Source: Trichopria drosophilae
Taxonomy: Eukaryota > Arthropoda > Insecta > Hymenoptera > Diapriidae
DNA length: 64,000 nt
Direction of reading: 5' to 3'
Assembly (NCBI GenBank): GCA_030407085.1
Contig: CM059584.1
Coordinates: 143,334,001 to 143,398,000 of the forward strand
Position 1 is the stretch's first letter; each line of letters starts with the position of its first letter. Shown here in pieces: positions 37,292 through 50,261 of the stretch. Made by a program: the position numbers and the translations under genes. The notes below the pieces were generated by a model. The model was not told the origin of the DNA. It did not search any database and saw only the letters and a list, made by a program, of their open reading frames with translations.

Positions 37292-39059
37292 AGGTTGTTT
37301 GTTGGATAACGAGTTTAGTTGCCATTTTCAAAACTCACAGAATATCATTCATAAATAACTATAGTTGAAAAACATTGGTTGATTCAACCAAACCGAGTTT
37401 GTGTGGGCGGAGTCTCCGTAATTACCGATGAATCTAACCAACATAATATGATGAAGTTTGTCTATTGATTAAGATATTTAATCCAGTAACAAATACTTAA
37501 AATATAAGGAATTTGTATGTAACCACATGTGGCATCACTTACCAAATTCGTAATCAGCTGCCCTAAAAACCTTGTGTACAAATTTTTATAAAAATCCGAT
37601 CTTAGCAAAAGCTAACATACCGATAAATAAGGTAAGGCTGAAAGTCAAGTTCTTAACTTACTGGGAATCCAGGATTGTATCCATCTTGGATGCAATATAA
37701 AAGACCTGAATGTTCGAATCCTCCTGCAGATATTATAGATTTTGTAATCTACCTGTAACGAGAAAGCACAAGACAAAAAGACGTGCTAATTATCAAGGCG
37801 TTCGAATATGCCTGTTAACTACAAATTTAACATATACTCATTATAAGCACCCGTTCTGAAAAATCTAATCTACCATCACGCTAATTGTGGTAACTTTAAA
37901 ATACTATTATTTTTTTTCAGTCATAAATTTTGTCATCATAAATGGGTAGTTATACGAAGGAAGGAGCAAACATTTAATCGTTATAATCTCTAGAGTCAAA
38001 GATACGAACACAAAATTCCCCATGCCTGATTAAAATTCCTATGTCAATTTACGAAAAATCAAAATGAAGATGGATTAATTAATTAAAATTAGTTAAATTT
38101 GATGGAAACTTATTACTCGGGGGTTTTCATGATTATAAATTGGATGTAAATTTTTCAAAAAGCAAAAACCAACACAAGGTTGTCCTAACCATTATTTGGC
38201 ATATTTCATTGAAATTCAAACAAGAAAATGTTTGGTCAAAGGTTGGTCTAGGATACTGATGTTATGAACAGAAAATTTAATAACTTTAATCATTTACTTT
38301 TCACTACTTACATTTTAAAAGAAATAATTAAACAGATGTTTGAAATAACACCAGCGACCCTAGTTTTTCATCAAATGTTATCGTTTCAGACTGAAGAACT
38401 CAAAAAAGCAAATGAAAAATTTGATGTCCGTAGCTGTGTCTCGATATCTGGTTTACGGTAAGACCGATTTTAGAGATCAACATAATTTTTAGTTTTTCGT
38501 GATATTCACGTTTTACATACCAGATTATGGAGAGGTGTACAAAAAAAGCTGAAAAATAGGTGTTAGGCATTTCTTATCAAAAATACATATGTATATAAAT
38601 ATATAAAAAACTGCTTCCAACAAAAAAGATAGAGCCGACAGTATTCTATACAAAAGGCTATATGAAATTCCTTCGTAAAATCAACGGTTATCCGAAAGAA
38701 TAAATCTGAAAGAATCTCTTTTTTTTTTTATTTACTTTGAAAATACAAATGGCATTAAAAAATATTGTAGACATAAAAGGTAGAGTATCAAATGTTCCAT
38801 CAAAAAAATCCCATTGATTTTCTTCGTAAAATTAATGGGATGCCGTAGAAGACGAACGAACATGAAAATAATCAACTTAATGCGTCCAATAGGTTGTAGC
38901 AAATTGTTGGAATTAAAAACGCCCGTTGCCGGTCTACAAATCCACAAAACCATCGTTACAGATTATTGGTATAAAACATGTACTGTAGATAGCTACCTAG
39001 ACATAAAAGTTTATCATATTGGATATAGACTGGATTTAAATATTGTAAAATTGACTTCG
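37292..39059. other. AT-rich non-coding stretch
   Basis: No gene is seen. The plus-strand frame at 38814-39089 is overlapped by open frames on the other strand and has no recognisable motif. Confidence 0.5.
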
Positions 39060-39290
39060 GATCTCCTCCCATACCCCTGCAGTAAGTAGTCTTCAGCGAA
39101 TTTCTTGCAATTTACCGATTCTATTGAATCCGCTATTTTGAATTTAAAAAAATTCCGAATGTATCCGTAATCCTTAATTAAGAGATCCTTAAAGTTCTTA
39201 TGCAAGTAGTTTTCATTGGATCTTAAGCCATTTTTAAAAATTCGTCCACCATATTGCATCCACCATTTTTAATTTTCAGAAACTGACAAC
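39060..39290 (-). repeat. Second copy of the 13445-type repeat
   Basis: Read on the minus strand: AAAATGGTGGATGCAATATGG, then a spacer, then GGATTACGGATACATTCGGA and TTCAAAATAGCGGATTCAAT. The blocks are the same as in 13445-13640 but more diverged. Confidence 0.5.
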
Positions 39291-40146
39291 TGAAGACATT
39301 TATGTGATCATATTTAGTTGACATAAATTAATCATTAGAAATAACGCTATCTTCATCGACATATAGATTCTTAGTAATTTTGTCGCGTTCTGCTCTGTCA
39401 AGCCAACGCTAACAAAATTAAGGGACACATTTTGACAGGGTATTTTTAAAATACACTATGATATAAATTTTCCATTCGATTCGTTAAAAATAAAATTTAT
39501 TTAGTTTTTTAAATGTGAGTTTTACAACGGGGCGTGTCAGACCATTGAATTTTTTGTATTTTAAAATGTACTCTTCTTCATATAAATAACTCTAAATGAA
39601 AGTAAGGAAAGATTGTATATAATTTTGTAATAATTTTTATGAGACGCACCGGTATACTTATTTGACTTCTAAGTCATCTCAATCTAGAACAAATTAACAT
39701 GCATAATATTATGTTATAAATTTCATTTTATTGCTTGTTCAACTGTAAACAGTCAAGAAACAATGAGAAAACTTAATTCTGATGGAATAAGTAAAAATTA
39801 ACATAGTCATTTTTAGATTCTATACATGGTCTTGTCTCGGAATTTCATTATGAAAAGAATGCTGGACAATGAATGAAATATTTAACAAGCTTAGTTTCAA
39901 ATAGCGGGCATGCTAAATCAAATTCTTTTTTGAATTGTGGAAAACACAATAAAGTATACAGAAACAGAAAAATTTATAAGCTTGATTCCTAATTGTTCCC
40001 GTCAAATATTAAGTTTTCTCATGTTTTGTTTAGTTTAAGAATATTTATATATTCATTTTTGTAAAATAAAGTTTCAATTTAATTTGTTTAAAATTGTTCA
40101 TAAACTTACTTATCACTTTTTGATTCTAACATTAATGTGTAATATA

Positions 40147-40339
40147 TTTTTTGACATACTATGCGTAAAATTGGATTTGTGCTGTCCGGCCGCCCTCTCG
40201 TGTACATCGTATACATCGTAACATCGTCTTTAACACACAATAAAAAAAACGCGCAAATTTTACGCATAGTATGTCGAAAAATACCGTTCGATACATGGGC
40301 GTAAGAATTCGATTTTACTCCCTTGTATCGAAAAATACC
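40147..40339. repeat. Tandem pair of related hairpins
   Basis: Arms at 40147-40172 and 40255-40281 are inverted copies of GACATACTATGCGTAAAATT. Directly downstream, 40289-40330 forms a second, tight hairpin (CGATACATGGGCGTAAGAATT against CGATTTTACTCCCTTGTATCG). All four arms share a TACNANGNGTAARATY core. TCGAAAAATACC occurs after each right-hand arm (40274-40285, 40328-40339). The first loop holds ACATCGTA reiterations (40203-40225). Confidence 0.65.
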
Positions 40340-41538
40340 ATTTATTAAACACTGTATTTCAACCAAAAGATGTCTTTTAGAAACATCACAGTTTTATTCT
40401 GGTAATTAAGTGCATAATGTGCACATATTTTATATTTAAAAATGCTGCATTTCAAAGATTTTGTTCAAATATCTACGAAAATTACTCTGAATATAATAAA
40501 AAGTGTTTTCATGAATAACAAATAAACAGTCAGAAAGAAGTAGCATTTACTATTAATAAACAAATCTATTTCCCACTGTACTAAGCTTTCGAAATCTCTG
40601 TTTCCATCGATAGAATAGGATACGCAAAATTTACTAAAGAATTTCGAGTAAAAGATTCCATTGTAGCAGGATTTACATTTTGGCAGAAAGCAAGCACGTT
40701 CTGAATAACAAATTCTAAATTTGTCTATTTGGTATGCTTGTATGCACTTTTATTCTATTGCTCCACATATAAGTTATTGTGTAGTGTGACATATAAACGT
40801 GTACGTAACAAACTGGATGAAGTTTGATTTGTTTAAAGTTTCAGAACTTTTGACAATTTTTACAAAAATTTAACTAGTGAGTTTCAGTCATAAGTTTTCC
40901 ATTTATCTTTTAGGTGCTATATATATTTTTTTTAGTCAGGAAACAATGTAATCGGTTCGATCTTAATTTATAATAGCTAAAGATTTATCATGTGTTATGT
41001 TAATTCGGTCTGCTCAGATTCGAGTCGAAAAATCAATGTAATAATATTTTTGACGCAGTTTCTTTAATAATAGATAAATATTACTAAGTCGATAGAGATG
41101 TTTTTCTGTAATTTTTATAATATATGCTAAATACATGTGGAATCTTGCAAACTTGTTAAGCAATGTTTAACTTGTTAAAGATACAAATGCAAGTAATCTA
41201 AAATGCTAAAAATCAAATGCAAATAAGTAATATAATATAAATTAGAGCAAAGAAACTAGTTAATAAATTCCAATAACGTCACAACCAATAATATCTGACA
41301 TATTATAACAGTGTACTTAACTTTATTTATAGATATTCATACTTATCTAATAATTAATCAGCTTCCTTCTTCGCTTTTGAATACTTAGATTAACCTTTCT
41401 GCGAACGAGTTGTTTTAGATGTCCAAGTGCATATTTTTACAAAGTTCTTTTTAATTCAAATATTTACATAACGATCTTTATACCTTAATCATTAATAGTC
41501 AGGTTCAAGCCGTCATAATTAATAGAGTAAATACAATA

Positions 41539-43043
41539 CCCAAGTAACGCAATATTTAAAAAATGTTTTTATAACTGCTAAAACCGTTTTTAAAACTACC
41601 ATTATTGAACATAGTGCAACTAAAAAGTTTTAGTAGCTTATACAACTTTTTCCTGCTGTAGAAACGTTTTTAGAACTCTATAAACTTATTTATTTATTTA
41701 TATTATAATATGTACATCGTGTCATTAAAACGTTTTTAAAACTTCATATACCTTTATTTCATTGTAATACAATATTCAAATTGTGTAAGCGTTTACACGA
41801 TTGCTCGAAGGTTGGTTGCAGTATTTAAGTTGTTAAAACATTTATAAGACCTTTGTACAACTTGATGCCTGTATGAGTTTGCGTTTTTATGAAGTTTCAT
41901 ACAACTGCCGCTAGATGGCGAATATCCAATTCTAGTTTTTCTACCCTGCAAGAACTTTTTCGAAGCTCATTTATAGGAAACATGTCTAAAAAACTTGTGG
42001 AAGAAAACTTCGCCAAATTTAAACTTTTATTTAATACAAATAATGTATTTAATAATGAATGAAATATTGTAATAATGTATTTTATACAAATTTAATAATA
42101 TTACATTAAACGCTTTGACGTTTTTTCGTAACGTTGCACTGAATGTATCTTATTATAGTATGAATGTAAAACAATAAATGAATGTATGACCAAGGTTAGA
42201 TTTTTTTAGCGGGGGCCGGGAGGAGGGGCCGCAGGCGCCCCAGAAGGCATTACAGTGAAGTTTTTTTTTAGTTTTTTTGGAAAAGTTTGTTATGTAAAAA
42301 GTTATTTTTGAGAAGCTGTTTTGCCGTAGTTTTTATTGAAATGTTTTTTACACGTGGTCCCTTTATATGTACATGCTATTGTGAGTTCACTCATATCTGT
42401 GATATACTTGAGACAAGATGTATTTATGAAACTAATTGCGTTTACGTGCGTTTGCGAATCGATTTTAAGTGTGCATGTGTTGATATTGTAACTGCGAAAT
42501 TGATGTATGTTTATTAGTAGGTCAGACTATAAAGCAGCTTGTGCTGTGGATTGCCTTTTGTATATTTCGTGTACAATAAAGACAATATTATTATTATTAT
42601 TTATAATATTGTATATATGTATGTAGATTAATGTATCTGGTAAAAGATGATGTGCTTATAAACTAGCTTTCGAGTAATAAACTTTAAATTTCATATATTT
42701 TTGCAATATTTCACAGTTGGTAGTGTAACGGTTGTACTATAAGTTATAACGATATCATTATGTGTTGATGTGATGCATTTCAGTTATAAGGTCAGTCTTA
42801 TAAAAGTCATATAAACGTTAGGACATCTCCGATATTTGTCCGTAAAAGTGCATTCATAGTTGTAATAACGTTTGTACAACGTGCAAAAACCGGTCGTATA
42901 TATTCCCCACTTGGTTGATAGAATCGTTTCTAAAACGTTAATACATAAACATTGTAGATGTATAATGGTTATAAAAAAAATTATAAAGTTTTAAGAAAAA
43001 TTCTATTCACATTGTACCCGTGCAACTAGATGTGTTGCTTGGG
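41539..43043. mobile_element. 1.5-kb short-TIR element, AAAACGTTTT interior
   Basis: The ends CCCAAGTAACGCA and, inverted, CCCAAGCAACACA are flanked by TA on both sides. The interior holds repeated AAAACGTTTTTAAAAC-type palindromes (near 41583, 41660, 41728, 42930; looser at 41833 and 42108). A segment at 42190-42602 looks like an inserted retroposon tail. No transposase was found. The architecture matches the smaller CCC...GGG elements in this window. Confidence 0.6.
42190..42602 (+). mobile_element. Probable LINE 3' tail with (ATT)n
   Basis: A GC-rich start (GCGGGGGCCGGGAGGAGGGG near 42211) stands out from the A/T-rich host element. The segment ends with AATAAA (42575-42580) and a run of ATT units (42585-42602), the usual 3' end of many arthropod LINEs. 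The open frame at 42287-42517 has no recognised domain and is probably untranslated. A target duplication was not established. Confidence 0.4.
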
Positions 43044-43743
43044 TATGACTGGTATTGACATTTTATTTTATTTACTTATAATATAGTAATAAATATTATT
43101 TTGTAATTATCTTCGATATTTAGAACAGATATGTTTATGTTGCTAACAGTGGTTTTACTTGAGTTACTCATTGCGATTTGTACCAATAGATGCTTAGCAG
43201 TGAATACTCAATTAATAAATACCCTTAAGCATATCATTCTACTTTCCTGCAGTTGTGTAATTTATGTTGCACTAACCGCGAGATAAGTAATATTCTTCCA
43301 ACTACAATAAAATTCAAGTGATGTTTTCGTACTAGTTACCAGGCAAAAGTCGAAGATAACAAAAAGGGTTGCTTCTAAGGTCATTGACTTTGAACTCGAT
43401 TTTTAAAGTTATTTACAGGGTTAACCGAGAGGAGATTTTAAACATGAAGTAATACGTTAATAGTGTTACAATCCCATGTCCGAGTTACGCGATCTCAATC
43501 ACTTTCACCTTAAAATAACTTTAAACATTAAGTATAAGTTCAAAGTTAGAATGCGGGGAAATAGTGGTGAGTTTAAGTTCAAAAATTCGACCTTCCTGCG
43601 GCCTTGACAAAATCGTGATCTTAAATTTTAGAAAGTAAAATTTCCCTCCCTTTCTGAATCAAACATAAACAATTGGTGTTCCACGTTTAAAAAATGAATA
43701 TGACTTCGTAATAATTTGATATATCTTGAAAATCTAGTTTCAG

Positions 43744-43935
43744 GTGAAGGTCCTTTGTAACATTAGGCGTTTCTCCCCGTCCCTTCAACTTTTGTCTGAA
43801 CCTTTTTCTCTACCAGAAGTAGATTCTGGCGATAAAAACAGCCAATCTTGTATATCTCATTATTATTTAATTATGGTTATTAACATTCACAGCTTTACGA
43901 TAACTAACAGTAGGGTATTAATACCTTTTGATTAG
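43744..43935 (+). CDS. Possible terminal exon, unknown
   Basis: The acceptor AAATCTAGTTTCAG precedes GTGAAGGTCC. Phase 0 is open for 63 codons (VKVLCNIRRFSPSLQLLSEP..., then PFSLPEVDSGDKNSQSCISH) to TAG at 43933-43935. The second half is hydrophobic and A/T-driven. Alternative donors exist (GAA-GTAGAT near 43821). No domain or neighbouring exon supports it; the acceptor is the only real signal. Confidence 0.15.
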   Translation: MKVLCNIRRFSPSLQLLSEPFSLPEVDSGDKNSQSCISHYYLIMVINIHSFTITNSRVLIPFD

Positions 43936-44612
43936 CAAGTAATTGATATTAATTTCTTTCGACGTATTTCTTCTGAAGTCAGAAATTATACAGTGGTTAT
44001 TATGACTCGTATGCTACCATGTGAGCTTAAATTTAGCATTCTTTGCATATTCATGCTTCATAATAAGAAATTAATGCCTCATTACTCATTATTATTATAT
44101 GTTTAATATTTCTGTAACATTTGTTATAAAATAATTTTGAAAATATAAACTTATCCCATCTAGATATGAACACAAATTCCCTCAACACTTAGCAAGCACT
44201 ATAACCCCTTAATTATGTAATTTTTTCGTTATAATTCTATCAATTAATGGTTACAACTACTTATATGCCTCGTAACATGTATTTCAGCAGATCGTATTCA
44301 ATTTCTTTGCAGACAAGAAAGTTTTTTTTACAAAAGTAATTAACATTACAAGACGGCTACTCTACGATTGTTACAGGAACTTAATTTTTGTCAGTACTGC
44401 TCCAAAACTGAAACTGAATTTTCCAAGGAAGCACAATTTATCAGACATTTGCCTTAAAATAATTAATGAGGACAAAGGACAAGGTATTTCACCTGCTTTA
44501 ATGACGATATGTTTATTGCTGGGTCGGCTGTCGGGCGAGGAGGTGCAAGACAAAGACTTTACAGTACAAGACAGAACTATAAGCGGACACACGCAACACC
44601 CATCCATAGCCA

Positions 44613-44672
44613 CACTGTAAAAAACTTCCAAAATGCTTCCTTTACATGTACATTAATTCATCATATTGTATA

Positions 44673-44743
<71 letters not shown>

Positions 44744-44818
44744 TAGATATACGCCTTTAGAAAAATTAATGTACTGTACATTAAATGTACATGAAATTTC
44801 ATGACATTTTTAACAGTG
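44613..44818. mobile_element. MITE with CACTGT ends, TA-expanded
   Basis: CACTGTAAAAAAC at the left pairs with CACTGTTAAAAATG at the right (inverted). Further inside, TTTACATGTACATTAAT pairs with an inverted TTTAATGTACAGTACATTAAT region. The centre is a (TA)n tract (44675-44740) flanked by TATATCT/AGATATA. A similar start, GCACTGTAAAAAATT, occurs near 2949 without a partner. Confidence 0.65.
44675..44740. repeat. (TA)n microsatellite
   Basis: A long TA tract with one AA interruption near 44735, inside the MITE. It is expected to form a cruciform tip. Confidence 0.95.
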
Positions 44819-47800
44819 CAGCTCCCCTACCCCAATATCCGCACCATAAGCAGATTCGATTAATGATAGTAAATATTTATGTATATTTACTGAACTATTT
44901 AACTAGTTAATAAAGACAGATTATTAATGACGTTTTATGATATGTTTACGTTAATCACTTACCTTTTACGCCGCCGTTTCAGAAATAAATGATGTTCATA
45001 CCTATAGTCTTTTATTTTATTTCCTTGGCATCCAGGAGAATAATCAAAATGTTGATCATAAAATATTAAAAAAAATGATAATAAAATAAAATTTTACACC
45101 AAATATGCTCTTAAAATTAATGTACTTTCTGGGAAATGGAATAAAAACGCACGATTTATTGAAATATGATTTATTACTAACTTTGCGAAATATATACAAT
45201 AGGCCTTACATACAAAGTTACCAGGGTTGACAATAATCTCAAATCAAAGTCTACTTGTACGCTTTCATTTTATACACCTACACGCGTCGAGGTTTTAAAA
45301 GGAATTCAATCCATAATTAATTGTCGTGCCTATAAAATATGACAATAAATGATAATTCGATGAATACGTAACAATACTTCATTTTAAAGGACCTATCATA
45401 CATCAACATTTAACGTTTTGCCAACGTATCTGAATGAGAAGGGGCTTCCGCTAATCAATTTAAACACAAGCTTGCATTTCTAGTCATTTTTTAAAATAAA
45501 TTGTGTTTATAAACTTACGGTTTCTTAGTGAAAACGGAATGGAAATTTGATCTTCCAAGCACATTGAATTTAATATATTTCGAGGGATATTATTTGTGTA
45601 GTGTATATCAGAGAATATAAATAATGTGAAGATTAATTAAAATAGCAATGAAAACAAATTTCATTTGTAAGTTAAGTAGTCAGATTATCGACATTAAATT
45701 TTAGAACAAACGAAGACTTCTTATCAAATTTCGCAAATGATACACCTTTATACGAGTACATTTCCATGCAAACTGATCATGGAATTACAAATGTTATCAC
45801 TTAAGTTAATAAAAATGAATGAAAAGGTGAAATTAAATAGATTAGTGTTTACAAATGCCATTCCGGAATTTATAAACGTATGCCCGCAGTTAGATACGCA
45901 AACATAAGTTTATTTTATTTGCATGAAAGAAATATCTATAAAAATGTATGAAAATAATTTTAGAAAGCTTTTTTATGATCAACGATATCTAGTCAATAAT
46001 TTTCACGACAATCGTCGGAAATAATGACAATTCCATGATCTTTTGGAATGAAATTGGACAATGTTAATAATTAAACATAACAATCGTTCAAATCCCTTTT
46101 ATATTTTAAAACACGCATCATATATACTTTTAAAAATATCAAATAAAGAGAATAATGGCAACGAAGACATCGGTCGAAATAAATCCTTAGCTTCATCGAA
46201 GACACGTAAGATTCGATTACGTTGAAAGACCATCGTGAATCTCGACACTGGAGCGAACGCTGTATTCATCCGCCTTTCGTGCATTATGCCACAAGCTTTA
46301 TCCCACATTTTATATACACATACATAGGTTAATGTCCTTTACCGCATGTAAATACGAATATTTATATATGCGCATAACTATGTCTGTCGGTATTCGTATA
46401 ACTTCGTGTATATTTTTCGGCATATATTTTGACATTTTATACATTTAGGAAAAGGTACGCTTTCCCGCAAATAACCAGAAGCTTGTCGTCGTAAATTTTG
46501 GGCCAACAAAGACATCGGATATAATTTAGCGGAAATTCGATCGCCTGGTTATAAATCTGGAGGAGTGTTCTCGAACACATATCAAACGTTTATGCTGTAC
46601 CGACATCAATGGCATTATTCGTATAGAAATTACATTTGTCGAAGGTTTTCAACTCCGTGTAATCCAGGAAGGTATCGGTAAATTTTCCGATTTTTCACCC
46701 GATATAACCCGAATGGGAAATAATTTTGAAATGTACGTGTGGAATGTGGAAGGTAATATATGCTAGAAAAGAAATTGTAAATTTCTTGAACAAGAAAATT
46801 ATTTGCGATGAGGTAACTCAGAAACTTTCTTTGTTATATTTTCGTATCTTTCATAGTTTTTGTAAAAATTATCATTATAAGTTCATTGTTCTTTCACAAA
46901 TTATCATTGTATTGTTCTAAATTGAAGTTCGAAACTACGATTTGACTGATATGCAACGAATATTTTCAATCATTCTGTTGTGATTTATCATTTCAGTTCC
47001 AATATCAACAATATCTAATAATTTAAAGTACTTGTTCTATCTGCACAGTCCCTTAATCAACACATTTCAATGCATTTTGTGCGTGAATTAGTACTTAATT
47101 TATAGATTCATAACTTCTTTAATTAATTTTCAAAGTACAAAATGAAATATAGAAATTATTGAAAATAATTAAGACTGCTTGAAAAATATAAAGAACTGTT
47201 ATATTACGGAAATGTCAAAAAACTCAATTTCAATTACCAATTAGTTTTCTATTCTCTTAGGTTGAAAAGAATGGTATTAAAGTTAAAAATACATTTTAAA
47301 TTCATATGTTATTACAAAATTATTAAATATTAATTATGGAGTTTGGATCCGCATTGCATTAGTAGTTCGCAGTAGTAATGTATATTTTTAGTGGGACAGC
47401 AGTCCGTGCAAATAAACAAACACACTCCTTGTTATTACTTATTGCACGTGGTTTTATAATTATTCTTAATGCTGTAAAATGTAATATTTATTGGATCACT
47501 CAAACGCTGATTTCAATTGTGTTAAGAACATCGAACATGACAATTTCTTAACTTTAACCCCATACTACTTCAATTAGAATTTGTAATAAATAATATTAGG
47601 AGAGATTAGACTGACGTCCAATTTACATTTATTATTTGTTACAGAAATAAATACAAAATAGATGCAAATTTCAATAAATGATTGACTGAATATTAGTTAC
47701 TTCGATCAGAGTTTATTTATTACACTAAATAAGGGAATAACAGAAAAATAGTTAAAAATTAGATATTGTCATAAAATACTAATTATTTCTGAATGAAAAT

Positions 47801-49129
47801 CAATATTTCAACTAAGAAGAAATTCAAGTTATTGGAAATTAATGGTGATCGATTAAATATGTATAGAATTTTATTAAATAAGATTAATAAAAAACTGATG
47901 AATTTAAATATTGGAAATAATAAGTCATTAATTGAATCTATTGCCGAGTAATTGTCGTTAGTTATTAAACATCCAAAAGATATCAAAGTTATTTCTTATA
48001 CGTATCTTAAATAAACTGAGCATTCTGAACATCATTGGTTTATAATTTTTTTAAAATCGATTCTTGTTTCTTTTATAACTTAAAACTGAACGTGAAAATT
48101 TAAAACTGATTGACTATAAGAATTATAACATGCATTTATGCTATTTAAATTTAGTATCTTAGTTAAATGCATGAAAGTAAATTCACATTTCTGCATTACA
48201 ATAAAGAATGTGGATGCTTCAACAATGTTATCTATATTGTAAGAGATAGCAATTGGATATTATATCGAATTGAAAATAAATTTTCATTTACTATAAATCC
48301 GAATTTGCCTCGTAATATAAAATTAGTTCAATGAATGATTTATATTACTCTTCCAGTTTTATGAAGTAAGTCAAGAAGAAAGTAATAAAGTAAACGTGTA
48401 GTCAAAAGCAAAAAAAAAATAATTCTTAACCAATTATATTCAGGTATGGGCGTACATAAGTCTTCATGGAAGGGAAGTTATATTATTGTAAATATGTTGA
48501 AACTGAAAAACATTTAAAAAATTTATGCCGAAGCATAAATAAAACTGAATGCTTCTACATAATTTACAGTGTCTGACCAATAATTTTAATTTTCACTTAC
48601 TGCATCTACTCTAAATATTATTGCAGGTTTTCCTTCAGTTTTTGGAATGTTTGACCTCATTCATGTTACAAACGTCGTTGCGTATCAGTATTACCGTAGA
48701 TGCTTTCATTTCTATGTATTAAAATAGAATATATACTAAAACGTGTACTTATTATAACGAAGTATATATGTAAAGAAGGAACTCCGATGAATATTGTTCA
48801 AAATTAGGTAGTGTTAATTAATATTTAAGACTCTAAGAATATATGGAATGCTATTGAAAGAACTTTGGGTATAGTGTAAACTTGATGTAAATAATGAAGG
48901 GAAGAAATTGGAAGAAATATTAGGAGAAAATCTTGTGCGTATGTGTACTCGTCCCCTTCTGAGTCAATTAGATAATTTTTTAATATAGCAAAATGAACAT
49001 AAAATATACGACAAATGTCCATACATATCATACGTTAACCCTGACCAGAATTGTTAGATCCAAGTCATGAACGAGATGAAGTCAACGACTAATTAAAAAT
49101 AAAAAACAGTAAACTTCATTTATAACCAC

Positions 49130-49990
49130 GGAAGATGCTTAACGAATACTGGAAAGACCTCACAATAGAAAATTTTCGCAGCAAAGTTTTTCTTGTCGCG
49201 GACATCGACGTCCCGTGCTTCCTTGTCGCATGGAAGCTGCGCGTGCACCCAGCTACGGCACTTTTCATCAGACTCGCAGCTTTACACATACCTGCATGCA
49301 TGTGTATTGGAGGAAACTCGTTCGAAAAACTGTTACCAAGTCGTGCCCATCGCGAGTTTTTCGCGCGAACGATGGCCGAGAAGAAAGTTTTTAGTTGCCT
49401 GACGAAACAGTTGAGAAAATGCGTCGTTGCTGTCCCTCGAACCTTTTCAGACCACCAGCCACCGAATGAATTCTCTCCCCTACATTTACTGTCTCTCTCT
49501 CCCTCTCTGGGTTTCATCCTATCGACTTTTATTTTGCTTCTCTTTCGGTCGTGCATTTTTTAGCAATTACCTCCCTGCACACTGCCGTCGAACGCCCTCT
49601 TCGTCTTGTCCTCTCTCTTTTAATTCACTCTATCTCTCTATCTCGGTTATCTTCCGTCGTAGAGGAGTCTAAGTGCCCGGCTGGGAAATGACGTGAATGG
49701 AGCGCGATTCCGCTTCTTTTCTTCGGGAACAAAAAGCCCGCGGCTCTCTGTCGCGTCGCTCATCGCGACGCTACACTCATGTGCGACACATAGTACCTGC
49801 GGGATGCTCCCATTCTTTGTTGAGGCACTATACGCCCGCGTTCTAATTACTCCTGCAACGGGGGAGATGGCCGACGGAGGCGTCATACGGCTGTATATCG
49901 CGAAAGGGACAAAATAGGGAAGGGACCGGAAGTAGCATCGCTTTGCAACCCTGGGCGAAATATGTACACGAAGCATACTTAAAGCGATTC
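49130..49990. other. CpG-rich patch, possible promoter
   Basis: This is a clear island of lower A/T content with a CT-rich run (49490-49560, 49600-49650). Both strands are open for over 140 codons across 49116-49563, so openness follows composition and not coding. It could be a promoter or an untranslated first exon. Confidence 0.3.
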
Positions 49991-50261
49991 GTTTCACCCT
50001 GTAAATAGTGATACCACTGATGGCGAGCTAAATTCCACTGTTAAGTTAACCGGCTGAAATTCGAGCATGCCCTTGCCGCATTGTTCGCATTCCATCTGAT
50101 GTGAGGTGATTAAGTAGTCGAGTCAACGAATTCCCTTGAAAAACGAGTAGATTAATGCATATGGTATTTACAGCGGAAGTCGAAATAAATGAGATAACGA
50201 ATGAATCAAGACTGCACTTTGTAATGTTGATATCACTGTTCAACAAATTTGAAGCAATCTT

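Larger units (their letters stand above)
43046..49120. other. AT-rich non-coding stretch
   Basis: Apart from the candidate exon at 43744 and the MITE at 44613, I see no supportable gene. A minus-strand frame at 46099-46308 is open but lacks splice evidence. Confidence 0.5.

Noticed and set aside
37640..37740. B-box-like TGTTCGAATCC near 37710, possible tRNA
   Set aside because: There is no A-box at the right distance and no acceptor stem.
44509..44760. Frame ending in a Tyr-Ile repeat
   Set aside because: It is a translation of the TA microsatellite.
49116..49563. Overlapping 142- and 146-codon frames on both strands
   Set aside because: Low stop frequency follows from GC content; neither translation has motifs, and there is no splice or start context.
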